DNA from: Oscheius sp. JU75
Lineage: Eukaryota > Nematoda > Chromadorea > Rhabditida > Rhabditidae
DNA: 64,000 nt
NCBI GenBank assembly: GCA_037178855.1
Contig: JASJZC010000004.1
Coordinates: 6,944,001-7,008,000, forward strand
Reading direction: 5' to 3'
The stretch's first letter is position 1. Each line of letters opens with the position of its first letter. Under the pieces are notes generated by a model. The model was not told the origin of the DNA, made no database searches, and worked only from the letters and a program-made list of their open reading frames with translations. The translations under genes were made by a program, and so were the position numbers. Positions 1 to 11,400 of this stretch are shown here, in pieces.

Positions 1-3000
1 TGATGGGCGCTCCTCCCTCGAAGGTACGTGACCCTTTATTTTGATAAAGACGTTTATATTTCAGAAATATGCTCCTTCGAGCAACCAGTTGGCTGCCAAG
101 GCCATAATAAAGAAGCGTCTGTCGGGAGTACCGTCCACGCTGAGCAAGCCGAGGCTGATCAAAACGTACGTTTTCGTGTTGTTTGCATGTCTTTCGGGCT
201 CTGAGATGTTCTAGAATATTGTAGAGTGGAAACGTGGGAAGAGAAAAAAAAAATTGCTACAAGTTTTAACAGTGCCGTGGAAAGCTTTTAGTGCGAAACT
301 TTTCCAAATGGCTTAGTGGCTAAGTAATTAGCTTGACAATCAATGAAAATCAAACGGACACGTGTTCGATACCGGAGTAAAACGGAGTGTTTTGCTTCAA
401 CTTCTGACCTTTCTTATTCAGAAATCTGTCCGCCTCGATGACCAATCTGTCCACAGCCACGAATGCTGCAGCTCCAAGCCAGAATGGAACTGGTAGTGGC
501 TCTGAAACTCCATCCACTTCGACAGTCCCATCTCCCTCCAAAGCTCCAGTCAAGGCAGTGGAGACTGCTAGCTCTTCGATGCAGGGAACCTCTCCGATGA
601 AACCGGTGAGAGCGACAGAGACCCACTCTTATCACTCCAATTCCAGCGTAAACCTCTTCCTGCCATGTCCCAGACCCTGACCGACATGATCGAAAACTTC
701 AAGAAGATTACTGGAAATCTGGCCTTGCCCGGGCAGAAAAAGCGCCTTCAGAACCAGCACATTGACATGCTGATCAGTTTTGAGGATCAGTACATTAAGG
801 ACGGGCTGACCGTTCACGAGAGAGCCAGAGTCTTCCACTCGATTGCCGACTACGTCGGTATTCAGAGGAACTCTCTTTATGCTCGAGTGAATAAGAGGAA
901 GGAGGATCTGAAGGGTGGAGCTACACCTGAACTGCCTTCAACTATACCTTCTCCAACTGTGACGGTTTCAAAGCCACAGGAGTGTTCCAAAAACGACGAG
1001 GTCACTGTCATTGGAGCGACAAAGTCAAAAGAGCTAATACCTACTATCAATGGAGCAGAGAACTTGAGAAATGACGCTGTTCATATAGAGGTAAGTAGAG
1101 AGAGAGAGAGTCACACATTCTTCATTCACTTACAGGATGTCCGAAAAGCACTAGACGCTCTGAAAAAGTCTGGTCTCGATAAAGAGTCGCAGCTCCTCCT
1201 CGCCAACTATACAACCTACAACGAGTTCTCGAAATCTGTCAAGAAATTGTGAGCAATGACTTTTTATTTTTATCATTTTTCCCTCAGGGTTGATGCGAAG
1301 CAACAGCAGAAAGAGGCAGAGGCTGCTGCTCTGAAGTATACCAACGGTTCCGCTGTTGATCCTTCCAAGAACAAGGCGAACCAAGCCAAGTCCCAAACTA
1401 CTCCTGCCGGTTCCGCTGTAGCTCAGCTCAGTGCTTGCAAGACTAAGTTTGACAAGTTGGCCGATGAGGTGGTCAAAGAGAGGGCCAAAATCACTGAACA
1501 AGCCGCCAATATGATTACCCTGTAAGTCTAGAGACCAACTATGATGTTTCGATTCTTTCAGGTACAAATTCCCCAAGACTTTTTCCCTGTACGCTCAGTG
1601 GCCTTCGAGATTCAGAGAGCGCTTCCGGGCTCTGTTCAAAGAGTTCACAGCGGCCTACCTGGCCTGTGTTCCGGGAACTGTCAATGTCAAGAATGTGATT
1701 GACTATGCAAATGCCGTAATCAGCAAGGACAAGTTTGGAAATCTCATCACACAAGCGTGAGTTGGACTCTGTCTCTCTGTCTCTGTGTCTTTCTACCTCT
1801 CGCAGTTCAAACATTTTCAGATGGGTTCTTCTCGAGATCTACATTGCTGACAAGGAAAAGTTTGCCGACATTTTGAAGTCAGACACTCTTCGTGACTCTG
1901 TCAAGGGTGAAGGAACTTCTGCTCAAAAGTCAGTCTGTCTTTTTCTTCTTGTCTCAGCCTTACGCTTTCAGTCTTCTCGAAAAAATGGATCCAAAGAAGG
2001 CCCCGACTGCCAGCAGCGGCGCAGACGACGAGATCCAGGTGAATTGGCGCAAGGTCGCCTTGGCTAGCCATAACTCTCTTCGTTAATTTTTGTTCCTCTG
2101 CATGATGCACTCTGTTGTTTCATCTATCTTTCTCCTATGTTCCCGCTATAAATCACTTTTAAAACACTCGCTCTGTTACAGTTTCTCGACGAACATGGCA
2201 ACATTCCGTCGACGTCGACACCAAAGTCTGTTGGGGGAGCTTCTTCTACTGTGACTTCTGGGGCTAAGAGTACGCCAAGTGGGTTCTTATCTTGACTGGA
2301 AGACTGTGTGACAGAGATATAAGGTGACAGTGATAGTGACAGTGTCAATGACCTTGTCATTTTTTCCATTTAGTCACTTCTTCTCGACCAGCCGTCTCCA
2401 ACTCTCAAGCTGTCAATGCGGCAGCCACTTTGGCAGCTCTCCAGATGGGTCTCGCCACTAACAATCCACAGAACATGGCAGCCTTGCAAGCCATGCTTGA
2501 CCCACAGCTTATGAAGGCTCTTCAGGGGTCGAGTCAGATGCAGAGCCAGGTGAAAGAGAGAGAGAGACAGAGACAGTGACATGGTTACTTTCAGATGATG
2601 CAGATGCAATTCCTGCAACAAGCCCAGCAGGCAGCACTGACAGCAGCCAAGGAGCAAGAGAAGAAGAAGTTGGAAGAGAAGCGGTTGGCCGAAGAAAGAA
2701 AGCAAAAAGAGAAGGAGGAAAAGATTAGATTGATACAGCAGAAGAAGGCAGAGGCTCTGGCAGAGAAACAGAAACAGATAGAGGAGAAGAAGAAAAAGAT
2801 AGAGGAGGAGAAGAGGAAGAAGGCTGAAGAGAAGGCGAAGAGAGAAGAGGAGGAGAGACTGAGAAGACAGAGGGAGCAGTTGGAGAGAGAAAGAAGGATT
2901 GAGGAGGAAAGGGAGAGACAGCAGAGAGAGGTGAGTACGGGATGGAGCTATAGAGAGAGATAAAGAGACAGAGAGACAGGGAGACGAAGAGACAGTCTAC

Positions 3001-4620
3001 TGATTTCAGGAACTGGAACGCAAAAGACGGGAAGAAGATGAGCGACAGCGTCAAATGACTCTTCGGATCAAACAGGTAACTTCTTGAACCTTTCTCTAAG
3101 GGGGTAGTAGTCACCAATTTCCAATAATTGAAGTGACGAGACGGTTCAGGAGGAAGAAATGCGGAGACAGAGAGAGGAACAGCGGTTGGCACAGTTGCTC
3201 CAGGTTGGGTAGTGTCCCTTTGTTTCCAAAGGGACACCATGATAATTGTAATTCGGTGTTGTATTGTGTAGGAGGAACAGTTGGCCGCGGCACTGTTGGA
3301 AGACGAAGCGGGCTTCGAGGCTGGGGAGGACCAGGAGGCCGTTTTCCAAGCACGACAGGTTGAAAATTGTTCCCCGGAATCCCTTGCTTTGCATGTATTT
3401 TTTTCAGTTTGGGCGGTTTCTGTTGTAACTGGGTCCCGTCACGATTCTCTCTCAAAATCGTGACGGGACCCGAGTATCCTCTCTCACAGCTTTCTTCTAT
3501 CTGTCTAACCTGTTCATCTGCCAATTTGAGTCTTCTGGGGGGCACCTACCATAACTTTTCTTCAATAAGTAGTCTTTAGGAGGCGATAGAAGAAGAGGAA
3601 CGAGTCCGTCGCCAAGAGGAACAGGCCCTAGCGGCCAGGAAATCAACGGTCTCTCAAATGGAACAGAAGCCCATAATGCATAATGGTAGTCAGGAGAGTC
3701 ACCATGCTAACATCAAGATGGAGCCTCAAGTCCATGGTGAGAGACAGAGAGACAGAGAGTGACAATGACAGTTTCAGATTTAAACCAACAGAATGGATTC
3801 CACCAGCCGACTTTCTTCCAGCAGCAGGCTCAGTCAAATGGACAGAACTTCCAACAAACTGTCAGTCAGAATACTGTACCTCAAAGTCCTCAGTTCATGA
3901 CTGGAAGTCCGTACACGGTAGGTAGTACTCTGTCTCTCTGTCTTTCTGTCTCTATGTCTCTCTGACCATTTCGTTTTAGGGTCCCGGATCCAACGGAACA
4001 GTCATCGGGCAGTCACCTCTGAACCAGCAGATGGGCCAATCTCCTTATCAGATGAACCAAAGCCCTATGAATCATCACATCCCTCAGTCGCCGGTCAAAA
4101 CTCGGCCTCCAGTTCAGCCACAGTACACACAGCAGACCAACTTTGCCGGGAATGGGTTCAATGGAATGCAACAGCAACAGAATCAAACCCAGTACATGGC
4201 TCAGCAGAGAATGATAGCCCAGGATCAGATGCAGATGCAGATGCGACAGATGGAGCATCAGAGACAGTTGGAGCAACAGCGGCTCGTCGAGCAGAGACAG
4301 CTGGAGCAACAGAGACAGCAACAGGAACAACAGAGGATGATTGAGCAACAGAGACAGTTGGAGCAGCAGAGACTACTGGAAGAGCAACAGCGACAACAGA
4401 GAATGCTGGAAGAACAGAATGCTCAACAGCAGCAGATGCTGCAGCAACAGAGACAGGTAGGAAAGATTGAAGAGACGGCGACAGGGCTAATTTTCAGCAA
4501 CAAATGCTCCAGCAGCAAAGATTGATGATGCAGCAACAACAACAAGGTCATCAGCAACAAATGCAACAAAATAACGGATATTTCCCTGGAAACCAAAACA
4601 ATTTCCAGGGCTACATGTAA
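1..4620 (+). CDS. ubinuclein-like protein (HIRA-complex histone chaperone), 5' truncated
   Basis: Known role of the family: ubinuclein/HPC2 proteins bind HIRA and H3.3-H4 for replication-independent chromatin assembly in the nucleus. Exons I place include 1-23, 65-165, 422-605, 647-1090, 1136-1248, 1288-1521, 1562-1756, 1821-1928, 1972-2038, 2182-2278 and from 2374 on; phases match at each junction. Exon 647-1090 encodes a segment reading QNQHIDMLISFEDQ then HSIADYVGIQRNSLYARVNK, and exon 1562 encodes YAQWPSRFRERFRALFKEF; both resemble the ubinuclein middle domain (helical block ending in LLKRAKKL, and the PLWPKGW..ARTLFKE motif). Downstream comes a long charged coiled coil (about 2595-3230, K/E/R rich) and a Q/M-rich tail (4010-4620) ending GYM-stop. 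The start lies upstream of the window. A stop at 2084 is reached if the donor at 2039 is not used, so a short isoform is possible. Introns carry AGAGACAG tracts. Family call moderately sure. Confidence 0.62.
307..376 (+). repeat. tRNA-derived SINE-like copy in ubinuclein intron
   Basis: An A-box-like stretch (TGGCTTAGTGGCTAAG) and a B-box-like stretch (GTGTTCGATACC) are spaced as in a tRNA gene, but no acceptor stem closes. It lies inside the intron 166-421. The layout resembles the SINE-like copies near 41.1, 44.2, 44.4 and 63.2 kb. A decayed tRNA gene is the alternative. Confidence 0.4.
3431..3471. repeat. perfect 16-bp hairpin in ubinuclein intron
   Basis: Arms GGGTCCCGTCACGATT (3431-3446) and its exact reverse complement (3456-3471) are separated by a 9-nt loop. 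The same core, TCGTGACGGGACC, occurs in the foldback element of the EIF2B1 intron near 23.26 kb and, shortened, at 23.40 kb. Probably a remnant of the same foldback transposon family. Confidence 0.8.
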
Positions 4621-6128
4621 TTTTTCGGCTTTAGTGTCTAGTTTATTCTACTGGTACCAACACGACAAGTTCTTGTCGATCTCCCCCCGAAAAAAATAAC
4701 TATTATATTGAGTCATGTATCCCGGGTTTTCATTTTTTTCACTCTGTGCTACGGTGTGCTTATTCTTACTGCCGTAGGTTACTTGGGTGTGCTTTTCGTG
4801 TGTAGGTCAAATAAATTGTGAGCATTGTTTCGAGACAGAGAGACAGTAGCCTTACCTTCGAAACTACCTGTTTCGCTGAGGACGATTGAAATAGTAGAAA
4901 TCCATTAGGCGAGTAGCTTCTACAGTTCCTGGAGACGAGGAGTCGAGGCATCTCCGAAGGGGGCGCGTTTCGCAAGTGAGTTGCCTTCGGTAAGTGTTAG
5001 ACTTGACATGCCAAGAATTATGAAACATAATATTGTTTTGACAATCGAGATCCTTTTGAGCTAGATACACTTTTAAACTTTTATTTGGAAGCAATAACTC
5101 TGGAAACTGCTTGTCGACCTTCCACGACGCTCGGTAGGTTACCTTAATAGATTTCTGTCTCCCTGTCATTTCTCTCTGTCTCTCTGTCCCTGTCTCCCTG
5201 TTTCTCTGTCTCACAGTCCCAGTACCTCTGTCTCTGTCCCTGTCACTTTGTCCCTGTCTCGCTGTTCCTGTCTCACTGTCACCCTGTCTCTCCCTCCTCC
5301 TTCCTGACAAACACTACGGACCTAATTGACGGAAGTATCGCGCAGACGGGAGCCATCCTCTCTCCCGCTCTCGGTCCCTCTCCACGGAAAAAATAGCGTC
5401 AATCTCTTCGCGCGAGAATGAAGTGAGATTCATTCGTTGCGGCCTATTGATTTGTCTCGCCTCTAGTGTGTGGCAAGTTGCCAGACACCACAACCTAAAA
5501 TCGGAGAGGACTTTTTTTTTCTCACACCCCTGAGTCAAGTGCAGTAGCTCTTTGTGAGGGTGGCGGTCTCGCGCCTACACTTCCGGTCTTTTTTTGCAAA
5601 AGAGCTAATTGTTTACTCGGATTATCCTCTGTTATTGCAGAGATTGTATTCTTGAGTAACGCGGTCTCTCCTCCCTGGATAGAGGGAAGTACAAAACACG
5701 ACGGCTTGATTAGCTGGGACTACAATTTGCAGATGTTCTCTGTCATTTTGGGCAATTAGGAAGTCTATCTCTTATCAATGACCTCTGGAAAGTATACTGA
5801 AACTCTAGAGAGTTTCCCTCAGTCTCTGTCTTTCAAGCCCTTCTACCTTGTGTCCTTTCAGGACAGAGATTCTTTGTCCTTGTCTGAACCTGTCTCTTTG
5901 TCTCTCCTTGGAGAAACCAATGATCTGGCAAAGAACAGAGACTCTTTGACAGACACTAACCTCTGACTCTGTAGTACAGAAGGGTCCGAAACAGGTGTCA
6001 GTTGCTTATACGAGTTTTATCGAGTCTCCACATGACCTCAAACTCGGCAGTTCACACGCAAACTAGTTGTGCAACTTACTCGATATGTCTATATGAATCA
6101 AACTGCTCTGTATTGATATCCTACAGTA

Positions 6129-6191
6129 GGCATGGGTACGGGCCAGGCCGGTCTCAAAATTCTCAGCCCAAGCCAGGCCCGCTCCCATGCC
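6129..6191. repeat. imperfect 20-bp inverted repeat
   Basis: Left arm GGCATGGGTACGGGCCAGGC (6129-6148) pairs with the right arm at 6172-6191, whose reverse complement is GGCATGGGAGCGGGCCTGGC; 17 of 20 positions match around a 23-nt loop. It is GC-rich compared with its surroundings. Function unknown. Confidence 0.65.
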
Positions 6192-7601
6192 TGCCCTACA
6201 GTACAGGCTTGCCCTCATACTCTGACATCTTCTCATTCAAAAGTCTCTAACCCTATGGTAGCCGTCGGGCTCAGTTCGTTCTTGAATTGTTCTCTTCCCC
6301 CACTACGCGCGACCTGGTTCTGTCTCTTTACAAGGTATAGTAGTATCCTCCTGACTGCTCCTATCTCTCTGGATACATGCAGTTCTTCTTGTACTGTTCT
6401 TAACAGAGATCCGATGGTTCAAGCTAGATCCTTTATCTCTTTCCGCTGAGAACTCGGAACCACTTGTCGACTTCTGCCTGACTGACCTACATCAACCAAG
6501 GGGGCCATTAGGATTTCCTGCTCTGCCTGTCTTCTGTTTTTCTCTCTCCCAGGGCTCACTCTCTGATGGCTTAATCGTTTCCGCGCCACCGAAAAACGCT
6601 CGTCAACGTCGCCTCTCTTTCACTCGTTCTCTGCACCTACCACTCTCCTGCTGTTGTTGAATGTTGTTTTTTGGCAGGAGAGTCACAATAACCACTAGTT
6701 CATCGAGGCTAATTTTACTAATCGGCCGGGCTCATTTTACCAACGGCTTCATCTGTTATTCAATAGGGGAAGAGGACTCCCCTTCCCCCTCTTCACACCG
6801 ACATTCAATTAATCCCTTGAGATAGCTGGATTTCGCATTTTGCGAGTCAAAAATAGGTCAGGTCAGCTATTTTTGGAGCTATGAGCAAGAGAGACAGAGA
6901 TACAATGAGCGGGAGAGACAGAAGATAAGGAATACAGAAAGACAGAGAGACACAGAGATAGACAAACAGTAACAGAGCGAATGATCTCCCTTCTCCAAAA
7001 GTAATACTCCTGAAAGCCAGTCACACTCTCTCTCTCTCTTTCTCTTCTTATTATCTAAAAGGAATCCTCTCATGCCTTTCTGGCCGTGACTCCTTCTCTC
7101 TCTCTCTTATAATCACGTTTCCTCTGCGGCTAATCCCAGGCTCCGGCTTCAAAAGTTCCCCCGCTTTGAAATTGACATTTTTGCTGAATCCTCTCCTGGG
7201 AAATGTTTTCTCCCCATACTCTCTCCTCTTGTCTAGTCAGAACCACTACTTTCAGTGATAGAGACCTAATTATAGCTCCACACGACCGCCACGGAACAAC
7301 CATTCAGCACAGCGCATGGGACCACATGCGAGGTAGGTCCATTTTCGGGTCGAGAAACTAAATATCCAGTTTTTTGATGTTTTGAAAAGTCCTAGATTTT
7401 CTTCTGGGCTATCCCATTGCAGAACATCGAAAAGGTCAAAAGTGGGCAGTTTTCTGAAGCGAGGCAGTTGGAAAGAGAAATGACCCCTCTAAAGGAGAGA
7501 GAACCCATCTCGTCTCCAGGTTACTGACGGATCTCTATTGCCCATCCGAGAAAGGGGGAGAGACTTTTAGTCGAGAGTCACTGAACACACACACTCTCTC
7601 T

Positions 7602-7818
7602 TTGTGTGTCCCTCTATCTTTCTGTCTCTCTGTCTCTGGATCTCCCTGTCTCTCGGTTTTCCTGTCTCTCTTTGTTTTTCTGTCTTTCCGTTACCCTGTC
7701 CCAATCTCTGTCTCTCTGTTTCACTGGCTCTTTGTCTCTCTCACTGTCTCCCTTCCTCTCTGTTTCTCTGTCTCTTTGTCTCCATGTCTCTGTCTCTCTG
7801 CCTGTCTGTCTCTCTCCC
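7602..7818 (+). repeat. CTCTGTCT pyrimidine tract
   Basis: About 215 bp of degenerate TCTCTGTC units on the + strand. Shorter tracts of the same motif, in either orientation, fill introns of ubinuclein, EPAC, the unknown minus gene, the GR-like gene and gar-2. It opens all three + frames (S/L/C-rich translations), which explains spurious open frames here. Confidence 0.85.
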
Positions 7819-8491
7819 AATCTTTTCCCAAAAACATCTCCGTGCCTATCTCGTCCATCTTTTTCCCGCTCGTTAGAGACAAGGCTTCCATTTCCCGTGA
7901 CTCCCTCTCTCGCCTGTCCATCTTCCCAATTACGCTGGCTGCAGCCCCGTTCTTGATGTATTATTTTTGACATCCAGCCTAACAGACCCTCCTAACTATT
8001 TTCTTGGGCGTTCCTCTGAAAAAATATGTTCTCCCCTGGGAAGAGACGAGACGCAATTGCCTCGCTTATGGATTCCTGGGGCCATCTTGTTCGTGTTCAA
8101 CAGTCATTCCAGGTCTTTTAGGGGTTCTCCATTGAGAAAGAGTGCATGTCTCTGTCTCCGTCGATTTATTCCTCAAGAAAGAATACACACTTTTTAAATT
8201 TGGCGCCATTGTTAAGACGAGGTGATAGGCGGAGCTGGTTGCCCCCAGCAACCAGCTTTTCTGTTAGATCGGCCGAGTTACTCGGTCATTCTCCGGCCTA
8301 CTGCCTCTCCCAAACTACCTCGTCTCAACAAGAAACTACAGTACTCTTTCTTGAGGGGCTTCGATGTGGCAGTGTTGCAACGATTGTCTCTTGTTTGACT
8401 GGGCAGACAGTAGTTGCTTCGCTCCTCATGGACTGTTCCTTGGTCACACAGAAAACAGATGCTTGTTCTCATAAAAACTTAATATGTTTAG

Positions 8492-11400
8492 GTGCGCCTC
8501 GGCGCGGGATGGCCACGACGTTGGTGGCTGCAGCCCCGCCAGCCACGACAGCTATCGTCAGTCGAGCTCGTCGTCTTGGACCACTGAGGAGGTTGTCCGA
8601 TCCTCTCCTTCTGTCCCTCTTGTCCCATTCGGATCCAGCTCCGGACCGGGTTCAAGCTGGCGTAGTCTGTAAGTTACAGTGATAGTGGCAGACTACAGAT
8701 AGAGAATTTTAAAGAAGGGCTGTGACTGACATCCCCCTCTTCCCCCTCGTTCCAGGCTCATTTACACGCATAATGTGAGCCTATATCAGCATGAGAAGTA
8801 GCCCCTTCTTGTTATTCTGTGCCAGATCTTTAGACCTTCGAATAGAAGATGACTAAACTACCCGAGCCTTCCCAGAACGTCACTTATCACGTCAATATCG
8901 CCTAGAAAACGACATTTCACAGCTTAGCAGTGTTCTGCAAAGCTGTAGAGCATATCATGTCCTCCAACTTTGCCAAACATCCAAAATCTCGAGAGCCAGT
9001 ATTTGTGCATGAATGAAAATACTTCACACAGTGACGTCTCTCTCACGACAAGAAAAACCTTGCGTCATATTATGGGAACACAAGATTGAGGGCTAAAATT
9101 TTGTTCGCGTGGCCGAGTGGTCAAGCGTCCTGCTTCGCAAGCAGAAGGTCCCCAGTTCGATCCCGCAGAATCGGAAGCTCCTATTTTTGTCGGTTTTTTG
9201 GCAATATATTGAGTTATGAAGTCATGAGAAAAATCCCGCTAGTTAGAATCTCTCAATTGGTTCTCACATACTCTCTCCCTAGCGTGTATCTGAATTATTC
9301 CGCTCTGTCTCTATGTCCCTCAGTAGAGTCTCTCTAAATCTGATACCAGCAATTTGTCATGCTCTCCTCTACTCTTTGCTATGTAAATCTAACGCTTTAG
9401 TCCGCGACTAATTTGCTCTTTCCGCCACAGGGCAATTTGAGGGGCCGTGTGTGCTCCAGGAGCAGTCTTCTTTTAATTACTTCAAGCCCTCTCACTCCTC
9501 GTTTATTCTAGATTTTAGAAGGCTCTAGAGAAGAAGACAGAAAGACAGAGGCAGAGATACAGAGAGACAGAAAGACAGAGAAACAGAGAGACAGGGAGAC
9601 TGAGAGCGATCACCGGAAGGCTCGATTATAAGATTCTTGCTCTTTGACCAGTCAATTCCGGTCGATGCTCCCACTCTGATAATTTTTAGTTGCTATCCTA
9701 AGAGTCTAGAGTTTATCTGTCTCTCTCCATCTCACTCAGTCCATTTCCAGTGTTCTCTCCTGGCGAATACGCAAGCAACTGGTATCTTCTTCTAGCCGGG
9801 GAGGTACAGCTCTTCCTTCCCAACCAACGAAACGGAAAACCCTTGCTTCTAAAAACAATTCACGCCGGCTGTCTCTTCGGCGAACTCGACGTTGCTCATC
9901 ATACCTGCTCAGCCGTGGTCTCTCGGCCTGCGGAATTCATCAAAATCACTCAAAGCCACTTTATTAGCGTCTACAATGTGAGTTTTGGTCAAAAAAATGT
10001 TGAGAAAGGCGGGTTTCAGAAGCACGCAGATCATCTACAACCCTTTATAGTCATCATGGAGGATGTCCAGAGAGCAGTGACAGAGCAACAAGGTCAGCAG
10101 AGAGTCTGCCTCTGTTTCTCTATCTTTCTATTCCTATGTCTCTCTAACTCTCTACCTCTCTATCTATCTGTCTCTCTCTGTATCTCTGTATCTCCATCTC
10201 TCGGTCTCTCTGTTTCAATGTCTTCTGCCGCGACGATGACCCTCCCCTTTGACCAGTACTCTGGTCGGCTGTTTCGCACCCGTACTATCTCGGCGCCGGT
10301 GGGAGGGGAGTTCAACCAGCCGCTACACTGCGCTCAAACCGGTGGCGTTTTACCGGGGAATGGCGGCGATGATGAGACTTATCCCATCGCAGTTTCCTCT
10401 GATATACATGAAGGATTTTTCTTCCTTGGATGTCTGAGCTGCCAAAATTTTGATTTACTAAGGATTTCAAACCTTGTCTTCTTTTCAGCACTCGCCCAGC
10501 AATTCGCCGAAAAGCCAGGCAACGGATATTCGAAAATCTCAAGAACGAATGGTTTCCCCACTCCTTCTCAACCAGCAGCCGATTATCATGGTAAGCAGAG
10601 AATAAATAGTGGTATTGGTATATAAGTCGACAAAGATCCCTATGACGTCAGTTTACTGCGATCAGAACTGCCGACGACGGAGGACGCTTACCAGCAGACC
10701 AACATCTTTGAGTTCAATTCCATCGTAAGTCACGGACTGTTCGTTTGTTCACTGTCACTGTCACTGTCACTGTCACTGTCACTCACTGTCACTGTCACTG
10801 TCACTGTCACTGTCACTGTCACTGTCACTGTCACTGTCACTGTCACTGTCACTGTCACTGTCACTGTCACTGTGTCATTGTGTCACTGTGTCACTGTGTC
10901 ACTGTGTCACTGTCACTGCCCAAGTCCCAAATTTCAGTCCATCGAAGCGCGAATTGCCGAGGCTGGTGCAATTCTCCGATATGCCTTTTTCACACAGGCT
11001 GACCATCTTATTAGGGAAAGAGTTATGCATAACAAGGTAGTACGGGAAAGGCAACCGAAACTACTTGTGGTTTAGGTCTACCCAGGCTGTATGGCAGGGA
11101 ATGAGATGGTCGACTGGCTTCTGGATGTGGCCATTTCTTTCGGATCCCATGCTCAAAAATTGAACAGATTCCATGTAAGAGTTAGGGGAAAAAAATGACT
11201 CTTTGGTACTTTCAGGTCACTGGAATTTGGCAGACACTTCTGGAGAACAACATTATTTGCCATGGTTAGTCAGAGACATGTACAGAGAGTACAGAAAGAG
11301 GCAGAAAGACAGAGTCATAGGGACAGGAAGACAGGGAGAGAGAGAACTCACTCTTATATCGAGTAGTCCCACGAGTGTGTCGTCCAGAGGAGGTGTCCAC

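Larger units (their letters stand above)
4621..8491. other. repeat-rich stretch between ubinuclein and EPAC, no clear gene
   Basis: After the ubinuclein stop an AATAAA occurs at 4810-4815 and is the best poly(A) signal candidate. The remainder holds CTCTGTCT/GAGACAGA tracts (about 5155-5295, 6885-6970, 7600-7820), an imperfect inverted repeat at 6129-6191 and no exon that I can defend by splice sites and phase. The EPAC promoter and first exons may lie here. The long open frames at 7602-7970 are translations of the repeat, not genes. Confidence 0.6.

Noticed and set aside
7602-7970. Overlapping long open frames rich in Ser, Leu, Cys and Val
   Set aside because: They are translations of the CTCTGTCT tract in all three frames; no splice sites or start context.
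9104-9180. Functional tRNA gene
   Set aside because: A and B boxes are good, but the T stem mismatches and no acceptor stem closes.
10745-11002. Regularly spaced repeats resembling an array
   Set aside because: The unit is a 6-bp microsatellite without spacers; not a CRISPR, and the genome is eukaryotic.
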